A DNA stretch of 64,000 nucleotides from positions 1,054,001 through 1,118,000 of the forward strand of contig NC_007948.1 of the NCBI RefSeq assembly GCF_000013865.1, read 5' to 3'. Position 1 is the first letter of the stretch. Every line of letters starts with the position of its first letter. The notes beneath the pieces are model-generated. The model had not been told where the DNA came from, searched no databases, and worked only from the letters and a program-made list of their open reading frames with translations. The translations under genes and the position numbers were made by a program. The stretch is from Polaromonas sp. JS666. GTDB taxonomy: Bacteria; Pseudomonadota; Gammaproteobacteria; Burkholderiales; Burkholderiaceae_C. Below, in pieces: positions 9,252 through 18,896 of the stretch.

Positions 9252-9845
9252 TCAAGCTGCCTGGACGGCCAGCAGGCGCACCACGACCAGTGCCGCATCC
9301 AGGCTTTGCGGCGTTGCGCGCCAGCCCTGTGTCGTGCCGTCCCACCAGACACCCGTGCCGGCTTCGCATGTCAAGGAGGGCTCTGCCCCAGCCTGCAAGT
9401 GCCACGGCCCGCGCAGCGCCAGCAGCAGGCCGCGCCCGGCCGGGGCAAGGTCGCCGGCCGCGTGCAGCACCTGCACCTCGGCCCGCAGCTTGCCGCGCCG
9501 GGTCATGACGTTGAAATCGGTCGAGGGGCCGCCCAGCAGGTCGCAGTCCAGGGCCACATCGCCGGCAAAGGCAAAGGGCCGCAGCGGCGTGTCCAGCCGG
9601 TGGTCCACGCCCGCCGTGCCGGCTCGCAGGCGCACACCCGCGCCCTCCAGCAGCATGATCACGCGGTCCACGCCGGGAAAGGCCGAGAACGGCCCGGGCG
9701 CGGCGATGGTGGCGATGCTGACCCGCCAGTCGAAGCCGTCCATGCCTGCGCCCGGCGGTCGGCAGACGATTTCGCGCGTGGTGCCGCCGCCGTTCTTCCA
9801 CGGCGTGGGCTTCAGGTCGTCGATGGCGAAGCGCTGCAGCGTCAT
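9252..9845 (-). CDS. hutD: HutD-family protein
   Basis: A 197-residue cupin-like HutD protein, recognised by the N-terminal LKPTPWKNGGGTTREIVCRPPG segment, FDWRVSIATIAAPGPFSAFPGVDRVIMLLEGAG and the later GDVALDCDLLGGPSTDFNVMTRRG. HutD is found in many hut operons. In Pseudomonas it is reported to modulate hut expression, perhaps by binding formylglutamate, but no catalytic activity is established. It is placed between the dioxygenase gene and hutI in the same transcription direction, as expected for a member of this operon. Confidence 0.9.
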   Translation of the reverse strand: MTLQRFAIDDLKPTPWKNGGGTTREIVCRPPGAGMDGFDWRVSIATIAAPGPFSAFPGVDRVIMLLEGAGVRLRAGTAGVDHRLDTPLRPFAFAGDVALDCDLLGGPSTDFNVMTRRGKLRAEVQVLHAAGDLAPAGRGLLLALRGPWHLQAGAEPSLTCEAGTGVWWDGTTQGWRATPQSLDAALVVVRLLAVQAA

Positions 9846-9860
9846 GGATGCCTCCTCTCG

Positions 9861-10700
9861 TCAGCCGATCAACTGCGGGAACAGCGGGTGGCTCATGGGC
9901 ACGCCCGCCGCGAGCTGGTCGACCAGCCCGGGAAAGTCCGGCGAGGTTTTCCAGCTTCGCGGTGCGTGGCGGGCGTCGTCCCCGAGGAAGCGCACCGAAA
10001 AGACGCGCCGCCTGTGGGCCCCTTCCACGCCGCCCGCGGCATGCAGGGTCAGCATGTGGAAGCACACGAAATCACCCGGTTCGATGTCCCAGCCGAGGAT
10101 GGGAAAACGCTCGCGGGCGGCCTCCACGTCGGGCAAGTCGGTCAGGCTGCCTTCCGGGAACCATTTGGCCTGGTTGTCCATGAAGGTGCGCGGCATCAGC
10201 CACGGGCCCTGGTGCGAGCCGGCCACGAACTCCAGCGTGGCGGCGCGCGATACCGGGTCAACCGGAATCCACATGCTGATGTTCTGCCGTCCTTCGACGT
10301 TGTAGTAAGGCTGGTCCTGGTGCCAGGGCGTACGCTGTCGCGTGCCGGGCTCCTTGACCAGCAGGTGGTCGTGATACAGGCGCACCGTGGCCGAGCGCAT
10401 TAACCGCTGTGCGAGCAGCGCCAGGGGTGTCTCAAAGATGAAACGCTGGTAGTGCCCAATATCCTGCCAGTTGCAGAAGTCCTCGAAGAAGCGCCCCGGG
10501 TCGTCCGGGCGGCTGGCCACCTTGGCGCGCGGGCTGGGCGCGGCCAGGTTGGCCTCGATGCCTTCGCGCAACAGGTCGATCTCGTCGGGCGTGAGCAACT
10601 GGCGGATGCAGACCGCGCCGTCGCGCTGGAAGTCAGCCACGTGCTGCTCGGTGACGCGCTGCTGGAGGCGACGTTGCAGTTCGGTGGCAGGTGCGTTCAT
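9861..10700 (-). CDS. Phytanoyl-CoA dioxygenase (PhyH) family protein in the hut locus
   Basis: A 279-residue protein of the PhyH Fe(II)/2-oxoglutarate dioxygenase family. The iron facial triad is visible as HxD at residues 127 and 129 (TPWHQDQPYYN) and a distal histidine near 220 (LTLHAAGG), followed by an arginine-rich strand (RRRVFSVRFLGDD) that would hold 2-oxoglutarate. It lies between a polar-amino-acid importer and hutD, 15 bases from hutD, so it is probably cotranscribed with the hut genes. From context I infer action on a histidine-related compound or another imported amino acid; the substrate cannot be read from sequence. PhyH is not part of canonical histidine degradation. Confidence 0.85.
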   Translation of the reverse strand: MNAPATELQRRLQQRVTEQHVADFQRDGAVCIRQLLTPDEIDLLREGIEANLAAPSPRAKVASRPDDPGRFFEDFCNWQDIGHYQRFIFETPLALLAQRLMRSATVRLYHDHLLVKEPGTRQRTPWHQDQPYYNVEGRQNISMWIPVDPVSRAATLEFVAGSHQGPWLMPRTFMDNQAKWFPEGSLTDLPDVEAARERFPILGWDIEPGDFVCFHMLTLHAAGGVEGAHRRRVFSVRFLGDDARHAPRSWKTSPDFPGLVDQLAAGVPMSHPLFPQLIG

Positions 10701-10743
10701 GACAGTCTCTCGAGAGGTGGGTGATCCAGGGAGTTCAGGGGAT

Positions 10744-11520
10744 TCAGGTGCGCGTCAGCACGGCCTGCAGGAAGGAACGCGTGCGCTCCTGGCTGGGGTT
10801 GGTGAAGATGGTGTCGGGTGAGCCCGCTTCGATGATGCCGCCGCGGTCCATCACCACCACCACGTCGCCCACGTCGCGCGCGAAGTCCATTTCATGGGTC
10901 ACGACCATCATGGTCATGCCTTCGCTGGCCAGCATCTTCATCACTTGCAGCACTTCGCCCACCAGCTCGGGGTCCAGCGCGGAAGTGGGTTCGTCAAACA
11001 GCATCACGCGGGGCTTCATGGCCAGCGCCCGCGCAATCGCCACGCGCTGCTTCTGCCCACCCGACAGGCTGGCCGGCATGGCGTCGGCCTTGTGCGCCAG
11101 GCCCACTTTCTCGAGCAGAACGCGGGCCTCGGCATCTGCCTCGGAGCGCGACAGGCCGCGTAGCTTGCGCGGGCCCAGCGAGATGTTGTGCAGCACCGAC
11201 AGGTGCGGAAACAGGTTGAACGACTGGAACACCATGCCGACCTCTTCGCGCAGGGCGTCGAGGTCCGGGTCCGGCAGCATGCGGCCGTCCTGCACCAGCG
11301 TGCGGCCACAGATCTCGACGCTGCCGCCTTCGGGCTTCTCCAGTCCGTTGCAGCAGCGCAGAAAGGTGCTCTTGCCGGAACCGCTGGGCCCGATCACTAC
11401 CACCACCTGCGAGGGCTGGACGTCGAAATCAATGCCACCCAGCACCACATGGGCGCCATACGACTTGCGCAGGCCGCGAATGCGCACCATGGGTGCTGCA
11501 CCGTTGTTTGCCGTGTTCAT
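10744..11520 (-). CDS. Polar amino acid ABC transporter, ATP-binding protein
   Basis: A 258-residue HisP/GlnQ-type ATPase with Walker [10 protein letters not shown] at residues 44-52, a Q-loop, the signature LSGGQKQR, and Walker [17 protein letters not shown]. The [13 protein letters not shown] stretch is typical of amino-acid uptake ATPases. Its start overlaps the permease stop by four bases (11517-11520), so it forms one unit with the permease and the binding protein upstream. Placement between the IclR gene and the dioxygenase suggests import of histidine or a related compound, but that is contextual only. Confidence 0.93.
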   Translation of the reverse strand: MNTANNGAAPMVRIRGLRKSYGAHVVLGGIDFDVQPSQVVVVIGPSGSGKSTFLRCCNGLEKPEGGSVEICGRTLVQDGRMLPDPDLDALREEVGMVFQSFNLFPHLSVLHNISLGPRKLRGLSRSEADAEARVLLEKVGLAHKADAMPASLSGGQKQRVAIARALAMKPRVMLFDEPTSALDPELVGEVLQVMKMLASEGMTMMVVTHEMDFARDVGDVVVVMDRGGIIEAGSPDTIFTNPSQERTRSFLQAVLTRT

Positions 11521-12185
11521 TGCACCATCCCTCCTGCGCGCAGGCGCAACTCCATGCGGCGCAACACCAGAGTGGTTGCACCGGTCAGTACGAAATACAC
11601 CACGGCGATGGCCAGGTACACCTCCAGTGAACGATAGGACACGCTGATGATTTTTTGCCCTTCGTGCATGACGTCATGGATGGTCAGCAGCGACACCAGG
11701 GCCGAGTTCTTGATGAGGGCAATGAATTCATTGCCCAGCGGCGGAATCATGCGCACCACGGCCTGGGGCAGCACCACGGCGCGCATCGCCAGCCCCGACG
11801 ACATGCCGATGGAGCGGGCAGCCTCCATCTGGCCGCGGTCAATGGACTGGATGGCGCCACGCACGACCTCCGAAACATAGGCTCCGGAGTAGATGCCCAG
11901 GCCAATCACGCCGCATACAAAAGCCGGCAGCAGGATGCCGAACTGCGGCAGGCCAAAGAACAGAATGAACAACTGCACCAGCAGCGGCGTGCCGCGGATG
12001 ATCGCCACATAGGCCGTGCACAGGCCATAGACAATGCGCCGCCTGGGGTTGAGCCGGCCGATACCGACCAGCAGCCCCATGACGCAACCCAGCAGCAGCG
12101 AGGCCGCCGTGATTTCCACGGTCACCAGCGCACCACGCAACAGCTGGGGCCAGCCGGACCAGATGGGAGAAAAATCGAGTTCCAT
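11517..12185 (-). CDS. Polar amino acid ABC transporter, permease
   Basis: A 222-residue HisM/GlnP-type inner-membrane permease with the family's five or so hydrophobic segments. The conserved EAA loop reads [22 protein letters not shown], and the sequence shows the usual [15 protein letters not shown] motif and the [14 protein letters not shown] segment. With only one permease gene it probably works as a homodimer. It lies 23 bases after the binding-protein gene and overlaps the ATPase gene by ATGA. Confidence 0.93.
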   Translation of the reverse strand: MELDFSPIWSGWPQLLRGALVTVEITAASLLLGCVMGLLVGIGRLNPRRRIVYGLCTAYVAIIRGTPLLVQLFILFFGLPQFGILLPAFVCGVIGLGIYSGAYVSEVVRGAIQSIDRGQMEAARSIGMSSGLAMRAVVLPQAVVRMIPPLGNEFIALIKNSALVSLLTIHDVMHEGQKIISVSYRSLEVYLAIAVVYFVLTGATTLVLRRMELRLRAGGMVQ

Positions 12186-12208
12186 CGCTCAGTCGCAAGG
12201 TTGCCGGA

Positions 12209-12958
12209 TTACTTGCCAGCGCTGTTGCTGAACCATTTTTTCACGATGGCCGCATAGGTGCCGTCGGCCTTGAGTTTGGCGATCGCACCGTTCACCGCCC
12301 TGGTGAGCTCGGGCGTGTCCTTGCGCAGCGCCATGCCGTATTCCTCGGTGGTCAGCTGCTCTTCCAGCACGCGCAGGCCCGGGCGCGTGCGCACATACTG
12401 AAAGGCGGCGGGCTTGCCCGTCACGGCGGCATCGGCACGGCCAATGTCCACCAGGTTGAACATTTCCTGGTTCTTTTCTACCTCGATCCGTTGCACCTTG
12501 GGATAGTGCTCCTGCAGATAGCCCACCGACTTGGTGCCCACCTGCACAGTGACCTTTTTGCCCTCGAGGTCGGCCAGCTTTTTGATGGCGGTATTGCCCT
12601 CTTTGGTCATGGCCACCAGGCCGCCGGCATAGTAGGAGTTGGTGAAATCGACGACCTTCTTGCGTTCATCGGTGATGTAAATGGCCGAAACGGCCATGTC
12701 AAAACGCTTGGACATGAGGCCGGGGATCAGCCCCTTGAAATCGATATCTACCCATTCGACCTGCTTGCCCATCGCCTTGGCGATGGCTTCAACCAGCTCG
12801 ACGTCAAAGCCCGTGCGCTTGCCGTTTTCCACGAATTCCATGGGCGGGAAGGTGGCATCGGTGCCCACGCGCAGCGCATTGTCTTGTGCATGCGCGCTGG
12901 TGGTGCCGAGGGTCAGGGCTGTGAGGCTGGCCAGCAGGAAGTTGCGACGAAATTTCAT
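12209..12958 (-). CDS. Polar amino acid ABC transporter, substrate-binding protein
   Basis: A 249-residue periplasmic receptor of SBP family 3. Residues 1-24 form a Sec signal peptide ending in AHA-Q. Then come the family hallmarks GTDATFPPMEFVENGKRTGFDVELVEAIAKAMG, a WVDIDFKGLIPGLMSKRFDM stretch, and YYAGGLVAMTKEG. This type binds histidine, arginine, glutamine and similar amino acids. It is the first gene of the importer after the IclR regulator, and an AGGAGAACC-like ribosome-binding site precedes the ATG. Given the surrounding hut genes, histidine or a derivative is a reasonable guess for the ligand. Confidence 0.92.
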   Translation of the reverse strand: MKFRRNFLLASLTALTLGTTSAHAQDNALRVGTDATFPPMEFVENGKRTGFDVELVEAIAKAMGKQVEWVDIDFKGLIPGLMSKRFDMAVSAIYITDERKKVVDFTNSYYAGGLVAMTKEGNTAIKKLADLEGKKVTVQVGTKSVGYLQEHYPKVQRIEVEKNQEMFNLVDIGRADAAVTGKPAAFQYVRTRPGLRVLEEQLTTEEYGMALRKDTPELTRAVNGAIAKLKADGTYAAIVKKWFSNSAGK

Positions 12959-12990
12959 GGGGTGGTTCTCCGGTTGGGGGGTAAGGGAAA

Positions 12991-13737
12991 TCAGTGAAGG
13001 GTCAGGTGGCGCGAGATGCGCGCGGCGGCAACCACCGCCATGCGGATCAGCGCCTGGTCCTGGCCCTGAGCGCGCGGAATCGGTGCCATCAGGGTGATGG
13101 CACCCACGGCCTGCCGGGAGGCTCCGAACAGGGGCACGCTAACGCCCCAGACGCCCGGATCAACCTCGCCGGCACTCATGGCAAAGCCGGCCAGGCGAAT
13201 GGCATCCAGTTCCTCCTGCGCGGCCTGCCGCCCGGTGCTGTCGGCGCGGTGCTGGCTGTCGAGCACGGCAGCGCGCGCGGCATCGGGCAGATGGGCCAGC
13301 ACACATTTTGCTGAAGCGCCCGCGCGCAAGGGCACACTGCGCCCTTTTTCGAAGGAGCAGCGCAGCGATTGCTGGCTTTCGACCATGTCCAGGCAGATGG
13401 CCTGGTCATTGACCGCGACGATCAGCCCCACGCTCTCGTGGGACTGCTGGGCCAACTCCACCATGCCCGGACGGGCCTGGCACACCAGGTGCGAGGCCAG
13501 ATCGAACCCCAGTGCGAGTTGCAGGCTCAGCGGGCCCGGGGCGTAACAGCTATCGCTTTCCAGCACAAAGCCCCAGCGCTTGAGCCGGGCCAGTTGCCGG
13601 TACAGCGTGCTGCGGGCCAAGCCGGTGCGGTCCATGAGTTCGGCTGCCGACAGGGCCCGCCCCTGCTGGGCCAGCACGGCCAGCACTTGCAGGACGCGGT
13701 CGGCCGTGGTGACGGGGGTGGAGGCGCTGATCAGCAT
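12991..13737 (-). CDS. IclR-family transcriptional regulator in the hut locus
   Basis: A 248-residue protein with an N-terminal winged helix (TADRVLQVLAVLAQQGRALSAAELMDRTGLARSTLYRQLARL) and a GAF-like IclR effector domain ending in RISRHLTLH. I place the start at 13737 because a TTGAAT/16 nt/GATACT promoter-like pair ends exactly 6 nt before that ATG. The in-frame ATG at 13767 would lie in the -35 box and add ten residues. A 19-nt palindrome just upstream is the likely operator. The regulator precedes the polar-amino-acid importer and dioxygenase genes, so it probably controls them rather than hutH and hutU, which HutC should govern. Confidence 0.85.
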   Translation of the reverse strand: MLISASTPVTTADRVLQVLAVLAQQGRALSAAELMDRTGLARSTLYRQLARLKRWGFVLESDSCYAPGPLSLQLALGFDLASHLVCQARPGMVELAQQSHESVGLIVAVNDQAICLDMVESQQSLRCSFEKGRSVPLRAGASAKCVLAHLPDAARAAVLDSQHRADSTGRQAAQEELDAIRLAGFAMSAGEVDPGVWGVSVPLFGASRQAVGAITLMAPIPRAQGQDQALIRMAVVAAARISRHLTLH

Positions 13738-13743
13738 GACGCC

Positions 13744-13771
13744 AGTATCAAAGGATTCAGGCGGCATTCAA
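13744..13771 (-). promoter_or_regulatory. Candidate promoter of the IclR gene (leaderless)
   Basis: On the minus strand TTGAAT (13766-13771) and GATACT (13744-13749) are separated by 16 nt, and the ATG at 13737 follows the -10 box by 6 nt. A transcript would therefore start at or next to the initiation codon. Confidence 0.5.
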
Positions 13772-13778
13772 ACCCTTG

Positions 13779-13797
13779 ATTCCCAAAATTTGGGAAT
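13779..13797. promoter_or_regulatory. Candidate IclR operator
   Basis: ATTCCCAAAATTTGGGAAT is a perfect 9-bp inverted repeat around one centre base, directly upstream of the putative -35 box of the IclR gene. IclR proteins often bind such palindromes and regulate themselves. It is not followed by a T-run on the strand of hutU, so a terminator is less likely. Confidence 0.55.
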
Positions 13798-13821
13798 AGG
13801 ATTCCCTTTTTTTATCGCAAG

Positions 13822-15561
13822 TCACCGGACCATCGGCAGCTTGAGGCCCTGCTTCTTCGCGGTGGCAATGGCGATCTCGTAACCCGCGTCGGCATGGCGC
13901 ATCACGCCCGAGCCGCAGTCGTTGACCAGCACGCGTGCCAGCCGCTCGGCGGCGGCATCGGTGCCGTCGGCCACGATGACCATGCCCGCATGCTGCGAGT
14001 AACCCATGCCCACGCCGCCGCCGTGGTGCAGGCTGACCCAGGTGGCGCCGCCCGAGGCATTGAGCAGCGCGTTGAGCAGCGGCCAGTCGGACACGGCATC
14101 GGTGCCGTCCTTCATGGCCTCGGTCTCGCGGTTCGGGCTGGCCACCGAGCCGGTGTCCAGGTGGTCGCGGCCGATCACGATCGGGGCCTTGAGCTCGCCC
14201 TTCTTCACCATCTCGTTGAAGGCCAGACCCGCAATGTGGCGTTCACCCAGGCCCAGCCAGCAGATGCGTGCGGGCAGGCCCTGGAAGGCGATGCGCTCGC
14301 GCGCCATGTCGAGCCAGCGGTGCGTGTGCTTGTTCTCGGGGAACAGCTCCTTGATCTTGGCGTCGGTCTTGTAGATGTCTTCCGGATCGCCGGAGAGCGC
14401 GACCCAGCGGAACGGGCCCTTGCCTTCGCAGAACAGCGGGCGGATGTAGGCGGGCACAAAGCCGGGGAAATCAAAGGCGTTTTTCACGCCCTGGTCGAAG
14501 GCCACCTGGCGGATGTTGTTGCCGTAGTCCACGGTCGGGATGCCCATGGCCTGGAAGTCCAGCATGGCCTGCACATGCACGGCGCAGCTTTGGGCGGCTT
14601 CGTCCGTCAGGCGCTTGTGCTGCGCCGGATCCTGCTGCGCGGCCTTCCACTGCGCCACGTTCCAGCCGCGGGGCAGGTAGCCGTTGATCAGGTCGTGGGC
14701 CGAGGTCTGGTCGGTCACCAGGTCGGGCTTGATGGCGCCGGCTTTGGCGCGCTTCACCAGCTCGGGCAGGATGTCGGCGGCGTTGCCCAGCAGCGCGATC
14801 GACACGGCCTCCTTGCGGTCGGTGTGGTACTTGATCAGCGCCAGCGCGTCGTCGATGTCCCTGGCCTGCTTGTCCACGTAGCGGGTGCGCAGGCGGAAGT
14901 CGATGCTGCTTTGCTGGCACTCGATGTTCAGCGACACCGCGCCGGCCAAGGTTGCTGCCAGCGGCTGCGCGCCCCCCATGCCGCCCAGGCCCGCGGTCAG
15001 GATCCATTTGCCAGCGAGGCTGTTGTTGTAGTGTTGGCGGCCGGCTTCGACGAAGGTCTCGAAGGTGCCCTGCACGATGCCCTGGCTGCCGATGTAGATC
15101 CAGCTGCCGGCCGTCATCTGGCCATACATGAAGAGGCCCTTGCGGTCGAGTTCGTTGAAGTGTTCCCAGTTGGCCCACTTGGGCACCAGGTTGGAGTTGG
15201 CGATCAGCACGCGAGGCGCGTTGGCGTGGGTCTTGAATACGCCCACGGGCTTGCCTGACTGGACCAACAGCGATTCGTCATCGTTTAGTTCTTTCAGCGA
15301 AGCCAGAATCTGGTCGAAGCAGGCCCAGTCGCGTGCGGCGCGGCCGATGCCGCCGTAGACCACCAGGCTTTGCGGGTTCTCGGCCACCTCGGGGTCGAGG
15401 TTGTTCTGGATCATGCGAAAGGCGGCTTCGGTGAGCCAGCTTTTGCAATGGAGCTGGCTGCCGCGCGGCGCGCGGATCACACGGGTGGGGTCGACGCGCG
15501 GGTCGGTGAGGGTGCCGCTTTGGGCGTCGGTGGGGGCGATGAAGGAATCCTTGGCGTTCAT
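13822..15561 (-). CDS. hutU: Urocanate hydratase HutU
   Basis: HutU hydrates urocanate to imidazolonepropionate with NAD+ as an electrophilic cofactor, the second step of histidine degradation. The 579 residues match the family throughout: [43 protein letters not shown]-like [18 protein letters not shown], a [14 protein letters not shown] dinucleotide-binding loop, [17 protein letters not shown] and [15 protein letters not shown] near the end. It is slightly longer than the typical 555-560 because of the N-terminal 20 residues. It lies 58 bases after hutH and is expected to share its HutC-controlled transcript. Confidence 0.96.
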   Translation of the reverse strand: MNAKDSFIAPTDAQSGTLTDPRVDPTRVIRAPRGSQLHCKSWLTEAAFRMIQNNLDPEVAENPQSLVVYGGIGRAARDWACFDQILASLKELNDDESLLVQSGKPVGVFKTHANAPRVLIANSNLVPKWANWEHFNELDRKGLFMYGQMTAGSWIYIGSQGIVQGTFETFVEAGRQHYNNSLAGKWILTAGLGGMGGAQPLAATLAGAVSLNIECQQSSIDFRLRTRYVDKQARDIDDALALIKYHTDRKEAVSIALLGNAADILPELVKRAKAGAIKPDLVTDQTSAHDLINGYLPRGWNVAQWKAAQQDPAQHKRLTDEAAQSCAVHVQAMLDFQAMGIPTVDYGNNIRQVAFDQGVKNAFDFPGFVPAYIRPLFCEGKGPFRWVALSGDPEDIYKTDAKIKELFPENKHTHRWLDMARERIAFQGLPARICWLGLGERHIAGLAFNEMVKKGELKAPIVIGRDHLDTGSVASPNRETEAMKDGTDAVSDWPLLNALLNASGGATWVSLHHGGGVGMGYSQHAGMVIVADGTDAAAERLARVLVNDCGSGVMRHADAGYEIAIATAKKQGLKLPMVR

Positions 15562-15619
15562 GGCGGTCTCCTGGATAAAACGGTTGGAATGGGTTTCAGG
15601 CTGAGGTTCAGGCCCGGCG

Positions 15620-17164
15620 TCAGGCCGCGGTGGCGTGGCTGGGCAGGATCTGCTGCAGGGCGGCGGGCCAGTCGCTGTGCAAGGCCCACTGGCGCATGGC
15701 TTCGACGTCGGTCGCGAGGAAGCGGTCCTGGTCGAGGAAGGCCACCTTCCCGCGGATGCGGGCGAACTCGGCTTCGATCAGCGGGGAGCTTTTGAGCCCG
15801 CGCTTGAGTTCTATGCCTTGAGCAGCGCCCATGGCTTCGATGCCGACGACGACGGCGGTGTTGTTCACCATCTCGCCCAGGCGGCGCGCGGCGAAGGTCG
15901 CCATCGACACATGGTCCTCCTGGTTGGCCGAGGTGGGCAGGCTGTCCACGCTGGCCGGGTGCGCCAGGGATTTGTTTTCCGAGGCCAGCGCGGCGGCGGT
16001 GACCTGGGCAATCATGAAGCCGGAGTTGACGCCGCCATCGCGCACCAGGAAAGGCGGCAGGCCGGAGAGGCCGGTGTCGAGCAGCAGTGCCAGGCGGCGC
16101 TCGGCAATCGCGCCGATCTCGGCCACGGCCAGCGCGATGATGTCGGCCGCAAAGGCCACCGGCTCGGCGTGGAAGTTGCCGCCGGAGATCACGTCGCCGT
16201 TGTCGAAGACCAGCGGGTTGTCGGAGGCGGCATTGGCCTCGATCTGCAGCACCCGGGCGGCGTGCTGCAGGTTGTCCAGGCAGGCGCCCATGACTTGGGG
16301 CACGCAGCGGATCGAATACGGGTCCTGCACGCGGCCGCAGTCGGGGTGCGACGGCACGATCTCGCTGCCTTCGAGCAGGGTGCGCACCGCCGCCGCCACG
16401 GCCATCTGGCCGGGCTGGCCACGCGCGGCATGCACCCGCGCGTCAAACGGCTTGATGGAGCCCTGCACGGCTTCCAGCGACAAGGCGCCGGACACCAGGC
16501 CCGCGGCAAATACCTGTTCGGCGCCGAACAGGCCGGCCAGCGCCAGGGCGGTAGACACCTGGGTGCCGTTGAGCAGCGCCAGGCCTTCCTTGGGGCCGAG
16601 CACAAACGGCGCCACGCCGATGCGGCGCATGGCCTGGGCGCCGGAAATGACTTCGCCGTCGGCGGTGGTGGCCTGGCCTTCGCCGATCAGCACGCAGGCC
16701 AGGTGCGCCAGAGGCGCCAGGTCGCCGGAGGCACCCACGGAGCCCTTGGCCGGGATGCGCGGCATCACGCCCGCGTTGGCCAGCGCCAGCAAGGCGTCCA
16801 CCAGTTCGGGCCGCACGCCGGAGTGGCCGCGCGCCAGGCTCACCGCCTTGGTAGCGAGGATCACGCGCACCACGGCGGCCGGTAGCGGCTCGCCGGTGCC
16901 CACGCTGTGCGACAGCACCAGGTTGCGCTGTAATTCGACCAGGCGGTTGGGCGCAATCTTGGTGCTGGCCAGTTTGCCGAAGCCGGTGTTGATGCCGTAG
17001 ACGACCTGGTCTTCATCGACGATGCGCTGCACGGTGGCCTGGGCTGCCAGCAGGCCGGCACGGGCCTCGGGCGCCAGGGCCAGCTGCACGCCGCCGGCAT
17101 GGATGCTGCGCAACAGGGCCAGGCTGACGCGGCCGGGGTGCAGGATGTGGGTGGATGTTGTCAT
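15620..17164 (-). CDS. hutH: Histidine ammonia-lyase HutH
   Basis: HutH deaminates L-histidine to urocanate. The 514 residues carry the Ala-Ser-Gly triad at 145-147 ([14 protein letters not shown]) that cyclises into the MIO electrophile, the [11 protein letters not shown] loop at about 56-67, and the conserved [12 protein letters not shown] segment [15 protein letters not shown]. The ATG at 17164 is preceded by AGGA at 17171-17174, and a HutC-type operator lies immediately upstream at 17175-17184, overlapping the region needed for transcription or translation start. This fits direct repression of hutHU by HutC with relief by urocanate. Confidence 0.96.
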   Translation of the reverse strand: MTTSTHILHPGRVSLALLRSIHAGGVQLALAPEARAGLLAAQATVQRIVDEDQVVYGINTGFGKLASTKIAPNRLVELQRNLVLSHSVGTGEPLPAAVVRVILATKAVSLARGHSGVRPELVDALLALANAGVMPRIPAKGSVGASGDLAPLAHLACVLIGEGQATTADGEVISGAQAMRRIGVAPFVLGPKEGLALLNGTQVSTALALAGLFGAEQVFAAGLVSGALSLEAVQGSIKPFDARVHAARGQPGQMAVAAAVRTLLEGSEIVPSHPDCGRVQDPYSIRCVPQVMGACLDNLQHAARVLQIEANAASDNPLVFDNGDVISGGNFHAEPVAFAADIIALAVAEIGAIAERRLALLLDTGLSGLPPFLVRDGGVNSGFMIAQVTAAALASENKSLAHPASVDSLPTSANQEDHVSMATFAARRLGEMVNNTAVVVGIEAMGAAQGIELKRGLKSSPLIEAEFARIRGKVAFLDQDRFLATDVEAMRQWALHSDWPAALQQILPSHATAA

Positions 17165-17172
17165 TGTCTAGT

Positions 17173-17186
17173 CCTGTATATACAAG
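17173..17186. promoter_or_regulatory. HutC operator upstream of hutH
   Basis: The TGTATATACA core at 17175-17184 is flanked by C and AG, nearly matching the known HutC/GntR-type operator CTTGTATATACAAG. It lies 10 bp before the hutH start codon and abuts its AGGA ribosome-binding site, between hutC and hutH. Confidence 0.8.
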
Positions 17187-17266
17187 TTGTCGGAATCGAT
17201 GATAAAGAAGTTTTTATTCGTTTGTTTACTTGCTGGCTGGCTGGCTCGCCGGGGTGGCCCGTCGCG

Positions 17267-18076
17267 TCAGCCGGTGACGGCATTGCCGTCGGTGCGAAAG
17301 CGGCTACCCAGCCGGTAACGCATGCCTGGGTGCAGGCAGCGCACCAGGGTGATGGGGTCTTCCCGCATCCAGGTGCGGCGGGTCAGCAGCAGGCAGGGCT
17401 GGCCGGCGTCCATCTGCAGCAGCGCGGCCTGCTCGCGCGTGGGCAGCACGGCATCGACCACATGTTCCATCTGGTCGAACAGCACCGTGCGCACCAGAAA
17501 GTCTGAAGGCTGCTCCAGCGTGAAATCCTGCTGCCCGAAAGCGGGCGCCATGCGCGGGTTGACATAGCGGTCTTCCAGCTGCATGGGCACGCCGTCTTCC
17601 AGGTGCACGCAGACCGAGTGAAACACCGACTCGCCGGTGTGCAGTCCCAGCGAGGAGGCGATGTCCAGCGAGGCCGAAATGCGCTCCACCGTGATGACCC
17701 GGCACTGGTAATCGTGGCCGCGGCGCCGGATGTCATCGGACAGGCGCGCGATCTGCAGCAGGTTGGCTTGCGGTTTGTCGTCGGCCACGAAGCTGCCCAC
17801 CCCGGCAATGCGCTTGATGCGGCCCTGCTCCACCAGTTCGCGCAAGGCCCGGTTGACGGTCATGCGCGACAGGCCGAACTGCACCACCAACTCGTGCTCG
17901 GACGGCAGGCGGTCGCCGGCCTTCCAGGTGCCGTCCTGGATCTTGCGCGACACAAAGTCCTTGACCTGCTGGTAACGCGCGACATTGGGCGACAACTGGT
18001 CGGCCCCGGCGGGGGTGCCGATTTTGGCGTCGGTTTCGCGTGCCGGTTTGGGCAGGATATGCAGATTGGAGTTCAT
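17267..18076 (-). CDS. hutC: Histidine utilisation repressor HutC
   Basis: A 269-residue GntR regulator of the HutC subfamily. Residues about 33-100 form the winged helix (DGTWKAGDRLPSEHELVVQFGLSRMTVNRALRELVEQGRI), followed by a UTRA effector domain to the end with HutC-typical features (VHLEDGVPMQLEDRYVNPRMAP, FLVRTVLFDQMEHVVDA, LLLTRRTWM). HutC represses hut genes and is released by urocanate. It is flanked by hutH and the NitT/TauT-type importer. Operators that fit it are present upstream of both. Residues 1-32 are a non-conserved lead, so a later start is possible. Confidence 0.95.
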   Translation of the reverse strand: MNSNLHILPKPARETDAKIGTPAGADQLSPNVARYQQVKDFVSRKIQDGTWKAGDRLPSEHELVVQFGLSRMTVNRALRELVEQGRIKRIAGVGSFVADDKPQANLLQIARLSDDIRRRGHDYQCRVITVERISASLDIASSLGLHTGESVFHSVCVHLEDGVPMQLEDRYVNPRMAPAFGQQDFTLEQPSDFLVRTVLFDQMEHVVDAVLPTREQAALLQMDAGQPCLLLTRRTWMREDPITLVRCLHPGMRYRLGSRFRTDGNAVTG

Positions 18077-18116
18077 TGTGGTGGTTGGAGCGGTGGGTGG
18101 CGCGGGTCAATGCATG

Positions 18117-18896
18117 TCAATGTTCGGCGGACGCCATCGACTCGGCGCGAATCTCTTCGGTCAGGCGCGCCTTGAGTTCCATGAACTCCGGCGAGGTCTT
18201 GATCGTATAGTGCCGCGGATGCGGCAGGTTCACCGCAATGTCGGACTTGATGCGTCCCGGGCGCGCGCTGAACACCGCCACCCGGTTGGCCATGAAGATC
18301 GCTTCGTCGATGTCGTGTGTGACGAACAGCACCGTCTTGCGCGCCGACTCCCAGATACCCAGCAGCAGTTCCTGCATCAGCACGCGGGTCTGGTTGTCGA
18401 GTGCGCCAAAGGGCTCGTCGAGCAGCAGGATCTTGGGGTCGTTGGCCAGCGCCCGTGCAATCGCCGTGCGCTGCTGCATGCCGCCGGAGAGCTGCTTGGG
18501 AAAGTGGTTTTCAAAACCGCGCAGGCCCACCTTGGCCATGAAGTAGGCGCTGCGGTCCTTCTGGTCGGCCTCGCTCATGCCGCGCTCGCGCAGGCCAAAG
18601 CGGATGTTCTGCGCGACGGTCAGCCACGGGAACAGCGTGTAGCTCTGAAACACCATGCCGCGGTCGGCGCCCGGGCCTTCGACCGGGCGGCCGTCGAGGA
18701 TGGCCCGGCCCGTGCTGGGCCGCTCCAGCCCCGCGACGATGCGCAGCAGCGTGGACTTGCCGCAGCCCGAGGGGCCGAGGATGGTGACGAAGTCGTTGTC
18801 GTTCACTTCGAAATCGACCGGCAGCAGCGCCTGCGTGCGCTGGCCCTTGGCGGTTTCGAAAACGCGCGACACCCCTTGAATGGACAGTTGGCTCAT
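18117..18896 (-). CDS. NitT/TauT-family ABC transporter, ATP-binding protein
   Basis: A 259-residue ATPase of the TauB/SsuB/NrtD type with Walker A GPSGCGKST, the signature LSGGMQQRTAIARALA, Walker B ILLLDEPFGALDNQTR and FVTHDIDEAIFMANR. The start codon overlaps the permease stop as TGATG, giving translational coupling. The reading frame stays open upstream of this ATG but there lies antisense-of-frame to the permease gene and is not coding. The importer precedes hutC and is preceded by HutC operators, so I infer uptake of histidine, urocanate or a related imidazole compound. Confidence 0.92.
   Translation of the reverse strand: MSQLSIQGVSRVFETAKGQRTQALLPVDFEVNDNDFVTILGPSGCGKSTLLRIVAGLERPSTGRAILDGRPVEGPGADRGMVFQSYTLFPWLTVAQNIRFGLRERGMSEADQKDRSAYFMAKVGLRGFENHFPKQLSGGMQQRTAIARALANDPKILLLDEPFGALDNQTRVLMQELLLGIWESARKTVLFVTHDIDEAIFMANRVAVFSARPGRIKSDIAVNLPHPRHYTIKTSPEFMELKARLTEEIRAESMASAEH

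Noticed and set aside
13894..15258. Long open frame of 454 codons on the plus strand opposite hutU
   Set aside because: It is the antisense shadow of hutU in high-GC DNA. It has no ribosome-binding site and the sequence is low-complexity His/Gly/Ala/Val-rich; hutU is conserved throughout.
15635..16885. Plus-strand open frame of 416 codons opposite hutH
   Set aside because: Antisense of a clearly conserved enzyme with the MIO triad. No recognisable domain.
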